From the NCBI RefSeq assembly GCF_001905465.1, contig NZ_LISX01000001.1, forward strand, positions 1 through 64,000: a DNA stretch of 64,000 bases, read 5' to 3'. Shown here in pieces: positions 7,139 through 14,702 of the stretch. The translations under genes were made by a program, and so were the position numbers. Positions within the stretch are counted from its first letter, which is position 1; the number at the start of each line of letters is the position of its first letter. The notes under the pieces are model-generated. The model was not told the DNA's origin and ran no database searches. It saw only the letters and a program-made list of their open reading frames with translations. This DNA comes from Kitasatospora sp. CB01950. GTDB lineage: Bacteria > Actinomycetota > Actinomycetes > Streptomycetales > Streptomycetaceae.

Positions 7139-8286
7139 CGAGTGTGCACCTCGGCCTCCGCGGCCAGCTCGGCGGCCAGCTGCGCGGCCTGTTCGCGCAG
7201 CTGCTGGGTGGGTTCGGCGTAGACGTGCGCGAACAGCGACATCGGGTCGAGGTCGGGGTCGGCGTGGAACTCGGCGCGCATCCGGGCGGCCAGTGCCTCC
7301 GCCTCCTCGGCGGCCTCGGCGACCAACTGGTCGTCCAGCAGGTCGCGTTCGCGCAGCGCGTCCGCCAGCAGCCGGATCGGGTCGTGGGCCTGCCAGGCGG
7401 CGACCTCGTCGGCCTGCCGGTAGCGGGTCGCGTCGTCGGCGTTGGTGTGCGCCTCGACGCGGTAGGTGAGCGCCTCGACCAGGGTGGGGCCGCCGCCGTT
7501 CCGGGCGCGTTCGACGGCCTCGGTGAGTACCTGGTGGACGGCCGCGGCGTCGTTGCCGTCGACCAGCCGGCCGGGCATGCCGTAGCCGACCGCCTTGTGA
7601 GCCAGGGTCGGCGCGGCGGACTGCCGGGTAAGCGGGACGGAGATCGCGTAGCCGTTGTTCTGCACCAGGAAGACCACGGGGGCGTGCAGCACGGCGGCGA
7701 AGTTCAGGCCTTCGTGGAAGTCGCCCTCGCTGGTGCCGCCGTCGCCGAGCAGGGCCAGCGCGACGGTGTCGTCCCCGGCCAGCCGGGCGGCGTGGGCGAG
7801 GCCGACGGCGTGCGGGACCTGGGTGGCCAGCGGGGTGCAGAGCGGGGCGGTGCGGGTGGCGCGCGGGTCGTAGCCGGTGTGGGCGTTGCCGCGCAGCAGG
7901 GTCAGCGCCTGCAGCGGGTCGACGCCGCGGGCGACCACGGCGAGGGTGTCGCGGTAGGAGGGGAACAGCCAGTCGTCCTCGCGCAGCGCCAGGGCGGCGG
8001 CTATCTGGCACGCCTCCTGGCCGGTGGACGCCGGATAGACGGCGAGCCGGCCCTGCTTGGTGAGGGTGGTGGCCTGCTGGTTGTAGCGGCGGCCGGCGAC
8101 CAGCCGGCGGTACAGCTCGCGCAGCAGGCCGGGGTCGGCCTTGTCCGCGGCGGGGGTCCCCAGGACACGCAGCGGTTCGGCGTCCGGCAGCAGCGGGGCG
8201 GGGTCGGTGCGGGGCGCGGTGGCGCCGGGCAGCCAGCCGGGCACCAGGTCGGGGTCGGCCTGGTCCCTGTGGTCCAGAACGGTCAT
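7135..8286 (-). CDS. bkdA: Branched-chain 2-oxoacid dehydrogenase E1 alpha
   Basis: A 383-aa E1 alpha subunit with the thiamin-diphosphate motif starting GDGGTSEGDFHEGLN and closing with NNGYAIS. YPASTGQEACQIAAALALR and the phosphorylation-loop-like RVEAHTNADDATRYR are also family features. The ATG at 8286 is chosen because GGAGGTG lies six bases before it; the GTG three codons upstream would overlap that site. It leads the bkdA-bkdB-bkdC operon and is divergent from an Lrp/AsnC regulator. The 14-bp inverted repeat at 8319-8332 lies 33 bases upstream and may be an operator. Confidence 0.93.
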   Translation of the reverse strand: MTVLDHRDQADPDLVPGWLPGATAPRTDPAPLLPDAEPLRVLGTPAADKADPGLLRELYRRLVAGRRYNQQATTLTKQGRLAVYPASTGQEACQIAAALALREDDWLFPSYRDTLAVVARGVDPLQALTLLRGNAHTGYDPRATRTAPLCTPLATQVPHAVGLAHAARLAGDDTVALALLGDGGTSEGDFHEGLNFAAVLHAPVVFLVQNNGYAISVPLTRQSAAPTLAHKAVGYGMPGRLVDGNDAAAVHQVLTEAVERARNGGGPTLVEALTYRVEAHTNADDATRYRQADEVAAWQAHDPIRLLADALRERDLLDDQLVAEAAEEAEALAARMRAEFHADPDLDPMSLFAHVYAEPTQQLREQAAQLAAELAAEAEVHTR

Positions 8287-8318
8287 GTGGGGCACCTCCG
8301 GGGTGGTGGGGGCTCCCT

Positions 8319-8332
8319 ACCGATTGTTCGGT
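8319..8332. promoter_or_regulatory. Candidate operator upstream of bkdA
   Basis: ACCGATTGTTCGGT has perfect 5-base arms (ACCGA/TCGGT) around a 4-base centre. It matches 13 of 14 positions of the element at 11486-11499 before paaN. On the leftward strand it lies between a TGAACA and a TAGGGA hexamer, a plausible weak promoter, which suggests a repressor site. The binding protein is unknown; the nearby TetR and Lrp proteins are candidates. Confidence 0.5.
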
Positions 8333-8433
8333 CGTCTGTTCATCTTGACCATATCCACGCCAAGACGGTGGACAGTCGGCCGAAAGGGCGGTCTGCTGGG
8401 GCCAGCACGTCCAATCGCGAGGGGTGGGGGGCC

Positions 8434-8901
8434 ATGTCGGCTGAACAGGTGTCCAGACTCGACCGTGTCGACCGGTCGATCCTGCGGCTGCTGCGGCAGG
8501 ACGGTCGCGCCTCGATCCGCTCGGTCGCCGAGCGGGTGCACGTGTCCCGGGCGAACGCCTACGCCCGGATCTCCAGGATGGTCGAGGACGGGGTGATTCG
8601 CGGCTTCACCGCCCGGATCGACCACGAGCGGGCCGGGCAGACCGCCTCCGCGTACGTGACGCTGCGGATCGTCCAGAACTCCTGGCGCACCGTGCGCGAG
8701 CAGCTGCTGCAGCTGCCCGGGGTCGCGCACATCGCGCTGGTCGGCGGCGACTACGACGTGCTGATGCTGGTGCACACCGCCGACAACCGGGAGCTGCGCG
8801 AGCTGGTGCTCGGCAGCATCCAGTCGATCCCGCAGGTGCTCGGCACCCGCACCATGCTGGTCTTCGAGGAGACCGACCACATCCCCTCGGACGCCCCCTG
8901 A
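8434..8901 (+). CDS. bkdR: Lrp/AsnC family transcriptional regulator (BkdR-like)
   Basis: A 155-aa Lrp/AsnC protein. An N-terminal winged helix (about 8-60, RSVAERVHVSRANAYARISR) is followed by a RAM/effector-binding domain (about 70-150) with VALVGGDYDVLMLVH-like strands. Members sense amino acids or 2-oxoacids. Its position, divergent from bkdABC, points to control of branched-chain amino acid catabolism, as for BkdR in other bacteria; this is inference from context. The ATG at 8434 follows a GAGGGGTGGGG purine tract. Confidence 0.85.
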   Translation: MSAEQVSRLDRVDRSILRLLRQDGRASIRSVAERVHVSRANAYARISRMVEDGVIRGFTARIDHERAGQTASAYVTLRIVQNSWRTVREQLLQLPGVAHIALVGGDYDVLMLVHTADNRELRELVLGSIQSIPQVLGTRTMLVFEETDHIPSDAP

Positions 8902-8992
8902 GCCCGGCCGACGGCGACCGGCTCGTCCCGGTGCGCAGCCCACGAGGTGAGCAGGTCGCGCAGCGCCCCGGGTTCCTCCGGATCGACTGCGC

Positions 8993-9577
8993 TCACCGGG
9001 CCCGCAGACCGCCGAAGGCCAGCCGGACCACGGCCTCGGGCAGGTCCTCCACGCCGCGCTGGCCGGGGCGGTACCACTCCACCACCGAGTTGATCATGCC
9101 GAACAGCAGCCGGGTCGCCAGCCGCGGTTCCACGTCCGCCCGCAACTCGCCCGCGTCGACGGCCTGTTGGACCAGTTCGGCGACCCGGTGGTCGAAGTCG
9201 CGGCGCCGCTCCAGCGCCCACTGCTCGGTCACGGTGTTCCCGCGGACCCTCAGCAGCAGTGTCACGTACGGCAGTTCGGCCAACAGCACCTCGGCGGTCC
9301 GCCGCACCACGTGCTCCAGCCGGTCCACCGGCCGGCCCCGGACGGCCGCCGGCTCCTCCAGGATCGCGAACAGCGCGTCCAGCGCCCGTCCGACCGCCAG
9401 CCGCAGCAGCTCCTCCTTGCCGCGCACGTGGTGGTAGATCGAGGACTTGGAGATCCCCGCGGCCCGGGACAGGTCCTCCATCGAGGTGCCGTCGTAACCG
9501 CGCTCGTTGAAGACCCGCACCGTGACGGCGAGCAGCGACTCGACCGTGTAGGAGGCGCGCGTGAGGTTTTCGGCCAT
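8993..9577 (-). CDS. TetR/AcrR family transcriptional regulator
   Basis: A 194-aa TetR-type repressor. The N-terminal helix-turn-helix (about 10-55) reads TSMEDLSRAAGISKSSIYHH, a typical recognition helix, and a TetR_C-like ligand-binding domain follows. ATG at 9577. In actinomycetes this type of regulator often sits near acyl-CoA or phenylacetate genes, and here paaN lies about 2 kb away. A TetR-style palindrome occurs before paaN and a related one before bkdA, making those genes candidate targets. No such palindrome was found at its own promoter, so autoregulation is not supported. Confidence 0.88.
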   Translation of the reverse strand: MAENLTRASYTVESLLAVTVRVFNERGYDGTSMEDLSRAAGISKSSIYHHVRGKEELLRLAVGRALDALFAILEEPAAVRGRPVDRLEHVVRRTAEVLLAELPYVTLLLRVRGNTVTEQWALERRRDFDHRVAELVQQAVDAGELRADVEPRLATRLLFGMINSVVEWYRPGQRGVEDLPEAVVRLAFGGLRAR

Positions 9578-9958
9578 GGCAACGAGTATCGCCCCGTCCG
9601 CTCCGCCCCGTCAGCCGGGGTACGGTTCCCGGCCCGCCGTCGAAACGCCCGGCCCGGGAGTTCCGGCCGCCCGAAATCGGCGCAAAAATCAGGAATAGCG
9701 AGTCACGTCCGGCCGCATTTGCCAATACGTGCCGGGTTCCGCCCGGGAATTCCCCGCATTGCTCCGGCAGTACCGCCGACCGGCCCGATCGCCGCTGGTA
9801 CGGCCGCTACCAGGAGTGGTTCCACCGGTGGCCCGGGCGGCGCCGCGCGGAGGCCGACCCACCCGCCCCGCAAGGCCTTTGGCCAGCCCTGACGCAGCCT
9901 TACACTGTCCGCACCGCCGCCCCCGGCGGCCCGAAATGGCACAGGATGGAGGCGGCCC
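9578..9958. other. Gene-free region (381 bp) with a promoter
   Basis: No coding frame is convincing here. The left part carries A/T-containing patches (for example near 9680-9730) that are unusual for this genome. The right part holds the promoter-like pair at 9879-9906 for the downstream membrane protein. The tetR promoter should lie near 9580-9650, but no clear hexamers were seen. Confidence 0.5.
9879..9906 (+). promoter_or_regulatory. Candidate promoter of the mannosyltransferase-like gene
   Basis: TTGGCC (9879-9884), a 16-base spacer and TACACT (9901-9906) give a reasonable vegetative promoter about 50 bases before the GTG start at 9959. Confidence 0.45.
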
Positions 9959-11311
9959 GTGGGTGTCGTCCGGCAAGGGATGGCGGGTCGTCCACCGACC
10001 TCCGCCGAGAGCGCGACCGAGAGCGCGACCACCACCGAGGCCGACCTCCCGGTCGAGGCGGACGAACCGGCGGAGGAACCGGCGGAGGAACCGGCGGAGG
10101 AAACCGCCGACGACCGCGAGCCCGGCTCCGCGACGGCTTCCGGATTCCGCGCCGCCGCGCACCGTTTCGGCCCCGCGCTCGCCCTGTACGGCGCGGTGAA
10201 ACTCGCCGGATTCGCCGCTTTCATGTGGCTGCTGGAAACCAGCGGCCACTACCGGACCACCGACCCGCGTTTCGGCGGCGGCGTCCACCCCTGGGATGTG
10301 CTCGGCACCTGGGACGGCCTCTGGTACGAGAAGGTCGCGCAGCTCGGCTACGACCCGCAGCTCATTCCGGAGCAGGGTTTCTTCACCATCAAGCAGAATT
10401 CCGCCGCGTTCTTCCCGATGTATCCGGGGCTGATCCGCCTGGTGACGAACACCGGCCTCGGCCTGTACGGCGCGGGCATGCTGGTGTCGATCGTCGCCTC
10501 GTTCGTCGCCGCGGCCGGCATCTTCGCCGTGGTGTCCCGGCTGTACGGCCACCGGGCGGGCGTGATCGCGGCCGGCCTGTGGGCGGCGTTCCCGGGCTCC
10601 GGCGTGGAGTGGGCGGTCTACTCGGAGTCGGTGTTCGTCGCGCTGGCCGCCTGGGCCTGCTTCTTCGTCATCGACCGCAACTGGCTGAGCGCCGCCGTGG
10701 TGGCCTTCATGGCCGGCCTGGCCCGGCCGAGTTCGGTGCCGCTGATCGCCGGCGTGGCGCTGGCCGCCGCCGTCGCCCTGTGGAAACGCCGCGACGGAGT
10801 GGTCGGACCGCTCACCGCGATCGTGCTGCCCCCGATCGGCTGCCTGGGCTACCTGGCCTGGGTCGGCTACCGGATGGGGCACCTGGACGGCTACATCACC
10901 CTGCAGCGCGGCGGCTGGCTGCACTTCTTCGACTGGGGCCGCTACACCCTGCGGGCGGCCACCAACGTACTGCGCGGCGAGACCAACTACCTGTTCGCGT
11001 ACCCGACCGAGGACCTGATCGCGGTCGTGGTGCTGTTCTCCCTGCCGATCCTGCTGGTGTCCCTGATGTCCAAGCGCCCACCGCTGGTGCTCGCCGTCTA
11101 CACCCTGGGCACGCTGGTGATGGTGCTCGGCAGCCAGCAGATGTTCGGCACGCTGTCCCGCTTCGTCCTCCCGATCTTCCCGCTGCTGATCCCCCTCGCG
11201 GTCGCCCTCGCCCGCGTCCGCCTCCGCAACCTCGCCACCGTCCTCGGCGTCGCCGCCCTCTCCTCCGGCTGGTACGCGGGCTACGTCATCTTCCAGCTCG
11301 GCATCCCGTAA
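9959..11311 (+). CDS. Mannosyltransferase family (PIG-V-like) polytopic membrane protein
   Basis: A 450-aa protein with a hydrophilic N-terminal tail of about 65 residues containing a Pro/Glu tandem repeat (EEPAEEPAEEPAEE), then about nine to ten membrane helices. LGTWDGLWYEKVAQLGY and AFFPMYPGLIR match the acidic loop and FFP-type motif of GT-C glycosyltransferases of the PIG-V mannosyltransferase group, which use lipid-linked sugars at the membrane. The donor and acceptor cannot be read from the sequence. GTG at 9959 is fixed by GGAGG six bases upstream. The tail repeat is built of an imperfect 12-base unit and may vary in copy number. Confidence 0.82.
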   Translation: MGVVRQGMAGRPPTSAESATESATTTEADLPVEADEPAEEPAEEPAEETADDREPGSATASGFRAAAHRFGPALALYGAVKLAGFAAFMWLLETSGHYRTTDPRFGGGVHPWDVLGTWDGLWYEKVAQLGYDPQLIPEQGFFTIKQNSAAFFPMYPGLIRLVTNTGLGLYGAGMLVSIVASFVAAAGIFAVVSRLYGHRAGVIAAGLWAAFPGSGVEWAVYSESVFVALAAWACFFVIDRNWLSAAVVAFMAGLARPSSVPLIAGVALAAAVALWKRRDGVVGPLTAIVLPPIGCLGYLAWVGYRMGHLDGYITLQRGGWLHFFDWGRYTLRAATNVLRGETNYLFAYPTEDLIAVVVLFSLPILLVSLMSKRPPLVLAVYTLGTLVMVLGSQQMFGTLSRFVLPIFPLLIPLAVALARVRLRNLATVLGVAALSSGWYAGYVIFQLGIP

Positions 11312-11481
11312 ACCGCCGAACCGCCGCTCGCGCCCGGCCGGTTCGGCGTGAGCGGCACCGCCGGAAATCCGTCGAACAGGCAGGCGCAGCCCACCGGGAT
11401 CGCCGACCGCCCGCACCCCGAGCGGCGCCCGCACAGAAGTCTCCGCAACCGACGAGGACCGGGGGTTTGAAGAACCCTTGC

Positions 11482-11499
11482 ACCGACCGATCGTTCGGT
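11482..11499. promoter_or_regulatory. Candidate TetR-type operator upstream of paaN
   Basis: ACCGACCGATCGTTCGGT is palindromic at 16 of 18 positions. Its right part (11486-11499) is a 14-bp element with ACCGA/TCGGT arms that recurs before bkdA. It sits between TTGCAC (11479-11484) and TACCCT (11500-11505), where a repressor would block RNA polymerase, 43 bases before the paaN ATG. Confidence 0.55.
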
Positions 11500-11542
11500 T
11501 ACCCTGAGCTGTGTCCCGCCCCGCCCCCGTGAGGAGCGCACC

Positions 11543-13234
11543 ATGGCCGCCGCGACCCCCCAGCCGGTCGACGAACTGATCGCCCGCCACCAGGACACCC
11601 TCGACCACGCCGTCGCCGCGGCCGGGTCACGCGACTACTGGTCGCCGTACCCGGAGTTCCCCAAGGCGTACGGCGAGAGCGCCGCCGCCGACGGCAAGGC
11701 CGCCTTCGACGCCCTGCTGGGCCGCGAGTTCGAGCTGCCCGGCCACCCCGACGGCGGCGAGCCGGTGACCGGCGAGGCCTCCCCGTACGGCATCGAGCTG
11801 GGCATCGGCTACCCGCACGCCGAGCCGGACGCGCTGCTGGCCGCGCTGGAGGCCGCCCGCCCCGCGTGGGCGAAGGCCGGCCCGGCCGCCCGCGCCGCGG
11901 TCTGTCTGGAGATCCTGGCCCGGATCAACGCCCGCTCGCACGAGTTCGCGCAGGCCGTGATGCACACCACCGGCCAGGCCTACGGCATGGCCTTCCAGGC
12001 CGGCGGCCCGCACGCCCAGGACCGCGGCGTCGAGGCGGTGGCGTACGCGTACGCCGAGCAGACCCGGCTGCCGCGCTCCGCGCAGTGGACCAAGCCGCAG
12101 GGCAAGCGCGACCCGCTGGTGATGACCAAGGAGTTCACCGCCGTCCCGCGCGGCACCGCGCTGCTGATCGGCTGCAACACCTTCCCGACCTGGAACGGCT
12201 ACCCGGGCCTGTTCGCCTCGCTGGCCACCGGCAACGGCGTGCTGGTCAAGCCGCACCCGCGGGCCGTGCTGCCGCTGGCGCTGACCGTGCGGATCGCCCG
12301 CGAGGTGCTCGCCGAGGCCGGCTTCGACCCGAACCTGGTCTGCCTGGCCGCCGAGCGCGAGGGCTCCGCGATCGCCCAGGTGCTGGCGGTGCGCCCCGAG
12401 GTGAAGCTGATCGACTACACCGGCTCCACCGGCTTCGGCGACTGGCTGGAGGACAACGCCCGCCAGGCGCAGGTGTACACCGAGAAGGCCGGCGTGAACA
12501 CCGTCGTGGTCGACTCCACCGACGACTACCGCGGCATGCTGAACAACCTGGCGTTCTCGCTCAGCCTGTACAGCGGCCAGATGTGCACCACCCCGCAGAA
12601 CCTGCTGATCCCGCGCACCGGCATCCGCACCGAGGACGGCGAGCGCTCCTACGAGCAGGTGGTGACCGACCTCGCCGCCGCCGTCGACGGCCTGCTCGGC
12701 GACGACGCCCGCGCCGCGACCATCCTCGGCGCCGTGGTCAACCCCGGCGTGCTGCAGCGCAGCGCCGCCGCGGCCGGCGGCGAGCTCGGCGAACTCGCCC
12801 TCGCCCCGCGGGTGGTGGCCTCGCCGGAGTTCCCCGGCGCGACCATCCGCACGCCCGCCCTGGTGAAGGCCGACGCGGGCAAGCCGGACGACCTCGCGCG
12901 CTTCCTCACCGAGTGCTTCGGCCCGATCGCCTTCGCGGTCGCCGTCGAGTCCACCGCCGCCGCCGTCGAGCTGCTGCACCGCACCACGGTCGAGCACGGC
13001 GCGATGACGGCCGGCGCGTACACCACCGACCCCGAGGTCGAGACCGCGCTGATCGACGCCTGCCTGGACGCCGGCGTCTCGCTGTCGCTCAACCTCACCG
13101 GCGGCGTGTACGTCAACCAGACCGCGGCCTTCTCCGACCTGCACGGCACCGGCGCCAACCCGGCCGCCAACTCGGCCTACTGCGACGCCGCGTTCGTCGC
13201 CAACCGGTTCCGCACCGTCGAGATCCGCAAGTAG
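11543..13234 (+). CDS. paaN: Phenylacetic acid degradation aldehyde dehydrogenase PaaN
   Basis: A 563-aa aldehyde dehydrogenase superfamily protein of the PaaN group, expected to oxidise an aldehyde intermediate of aromatic or acyl-CoA degradation with NAD(P). The catalytic Cys is Cys348 in SGQMCTTPQN, the cofactor region includes FTAVPRGTALLIGCNTFPTW, and DYTGSTGFGDWLE supplies the glycine motif. There is no C-terminal hot-dog hydratase domain, unlike PaaZ. ATG at 11543 follows GAGGAG. No other paa gene is present in the window, so the gene may serve a different aldehyde. It is probably under the palindrome at 11482-11499. Confidence 0.88.
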   Translation: MAAATPQPVDELIARHQDTLDHAVAAAGSRDYWSPYPEFPKAYGESAAADGKAAFDALLGREFELPGHPDGGEPVTGEASPYGIELGIGYPHAEPDALLAALEAARPAWAKAGPAARAAVCLEILARINARSHEFAQAVMHTTGQAYGMAFQAGGPHAQDRGVEAVAYAYAEQTRLPRSAQWTKPQGKRDPLVMTKEFTAVPRGTALLIGCNTFPTWNGYPGLFASLATGNGVLVKPHPRAVLPLALTVRIAREVLAEAGFDPNLVCLAAEREGSAIAQVLAVRPEVKLIDYTGSTGFGDWLEDNARQAQVYTEKAGVNTVVVDSTDDYRGMLNNLAFSLSLYSGQMCTTPQNLLIPRTGIRTEDGERSYEQVVTDLAAAVDGLLGDDARAATILGAVVNPGVLQRSAAAAGGELGELALAPRVVASPEFPGATIRTPALVKADAGKPDDLARFLTECFGPIAFAVAVESTAAAVELLHRTTVEHGAMTAGAYTTDPEVETALIDACLDAGVSLSLNLTGGVYVNQTAAFSDLHGTGANPAANSAYCDAAFVANRFRTVEIRK

Positions 13235-13261
13235 TCGGGGTCCGCAGACAGCGGACGCGCA

Positions 13262-13295
13262 CCGCGGGCCCGGACGAATCCGTCCGGGCCCGCGG
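13262..13295. terminator. Terminator between convergent paaN and glycosyltransferase genes
   Basis: Fifteen-base perfect arms (13262-13276 and 13281-13295) with a 4-base loop AATC, between two convergent stop codons. Confidence 0.8.
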
Positions 13296-13328
13296 CGTTC
13301 CCTGCCCCAGGGGGAGTTCGGCAGGGAG

Positions 13329-14573
13329 TCAACAGGGCCGCCCGCGGCGCGGGTTGAACACCCACGCCCGCAGCAGCACGAACCGCACCACGGTGGCCGC
13401 CGCGTTGGCCGCCACCAGCACGCCCAGCTCCAGCCCGCGCCCGGCCCGCGGCGAGGCCGCGTGCAGCGCCGCCACCGCCCCGCTGGTCAGCGCCAGGCCC
13501 ACCAGGAACGCGATCCCGCCCTCCAGTTGGTGCTTGAGGGCGTCCCGACGGCCCGTCACGCCGAAGGTGAAGCGCCGGTTCGCCGCGGTGTTGAACACGG
13601 CGGTGACGCCCAGCGCCAGCGCGTTGGCGAGGAGCGCCGGCAGCGGCCGCCGCAGCACCAGGAACAGCAGCAGGTAGGCCAGCGTGCAGAGCACCCCGAT
13701 CACGGCGAAGCTGACGGACTGCCAGCCCAATCCCGGCGGCACCTGGGCCTGTCGCACCCGGGCCGGCAGGTCGACGGCGCCCCGGCCGGCCAGGGTGTGC
13801 CGGGCCACCCGCAGCATGCCCTTCAGGTCGTCCAGCGCGGTGCGGACGATGTCCACCCGGCTGTCCGGGTCGTCCACCCAGTCCACCGGCACCTCGTGGA
13901 TCCGCAGCCCGGACGCCTCGGCGAGCAGCAGCAGTTCGGTGTCGAAGAACCAGGCGTTGTCCTCGACCCGTTCCAGCAGCCGCTTCACCACCTCGGTGCG
14001 CCCGGCCTTGAACCCGCACTGCGCGTCGGAGAACTTCGCGGCCATGGTGGCCCGCAGCAGGAAGTTGTAGGTCCGCGAGATGAACTCCCGCTTCGGGCCC
14101 CGCACCACCGCCGAACCCCGGTGCAGCCGGCTGCCGATGGCCAGGTCGCTGTGCCCGGACAGCAGCGGCGCGACCAGCGGCAGGAACGCGTCCAGCCCGG
14201 TGGACAGGTCGACGTCCATGTAGGCCACCACGTCCGCCTCGCTCTGCCCCCACACCTGCCGCAGCGCCCGGCCGCGCCCCTTCAGGTCCAGGTGCACCGC
14301 CCGGACCTGCGGGAACCGCTCGGCGAGCGCCGTGGCGACCTCCCAGGTGCCGTCCACCGAGGCGTTGTCGGCCACCGTGATCAGCCAGTCGTACGGGAAG
14401 GTCTCCGCCAGGTACGCCTGCAGCCGCTCGACGCAACGCTCCAACGAGTGCTGCTCGTTGTACACCGGCACCACGATCTCCACGAGCCGGGTTCTGACCG
14501 CGGCCACGGCCGCGGACCGGCCGTCGACCGCCGGAACGGAGCGGAGCGGGTGACGCATCGCTGGCTGAGTCAT
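13329..14573 (-). CDS. Bifunctional GT2 glycosyltransferase / GtrA family protein
   Basis: About 414 aa. The N-terminal GT2 domain (about 30-240) has VVPVYNEQHSLERCV and the DVDLSTGLDAFLP DxD-type motif of dolichyl/polyprenyl-phosphate sugar synthases. The C-terminal GtrA domain (about 275-410) has four membrane helices and NTAANRRFTFGV. Such fusions make a lipid-linked sugar and probably help move it across the membrane, so the nearby mannosyltransferase-like protein is a plausible user. No start has a good ribosome-binding site: ATG at 14573 is chosen, with GTG at 14588 and ATG at 14558 as alternatives. Confidence 0.87.
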   Translation of the reverse strand: MTQPAMRHPLRSVPAVDGRSAAVAAVRTRLVEIVVPVYNEQHSLERCVERLQAYLAETFPYDWLITVADNASVDGTWEVATALAERFPQVRAVHLDLKGRGRALRQVWGQSEADVVAYMDVDLSTGLDAFLPLVAPLLSGHSDLAIGSRLHRGSAVVRGPKREFISRTYNFLLRATMAAKFSDAQCGFKAGRTEVVKRLLERVEDNAWFFDTELLLLAEASGLRIHEVPVDWVDDPDSRVDIVRTALDDLKGMLRVARHTLAGRGAVDLPARVRQAQVPPGLGWQSVSFAVIGVLCTLAYLLLFLVLRRPLPALLANALALGVTAVFNTAANRRFTFGVTGRRDALKHQLEGGIAFLVGLALTSGAVAALHAASPRAGRGLELGVLVAANAAATVVRFVLLRAWVFNPRRGRPC

Positions 14574-14702
14574 GGGAAGGAGGTTCACAGCCCCGAATGG
14601 GGCCGCGATGATGGCAGTCTGAAAGCGCTCTGAGAACCCGAAAGCCGTGGGACTCCGGTCCGTTGACCACCGGCCGACGGGGGATGACGACGGGAGAGAC
14701 GG

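Noticed and set aside
8902..8992. Possible remnant coding sequence between bkdR and tetR
   Set aside because: A frame reads LRDLLTSWAAH on the leftward strand, but it has no start, no recognised family and is too short to support a gene or pseudogene.
9717..11532. Long rightward and leftward frames overlapping the mannosyltransferase and paaN genes
   Set aside because: They are Arg/Pro/Gly-rich shadows typical of GC-rich DNA and have no domain signature.
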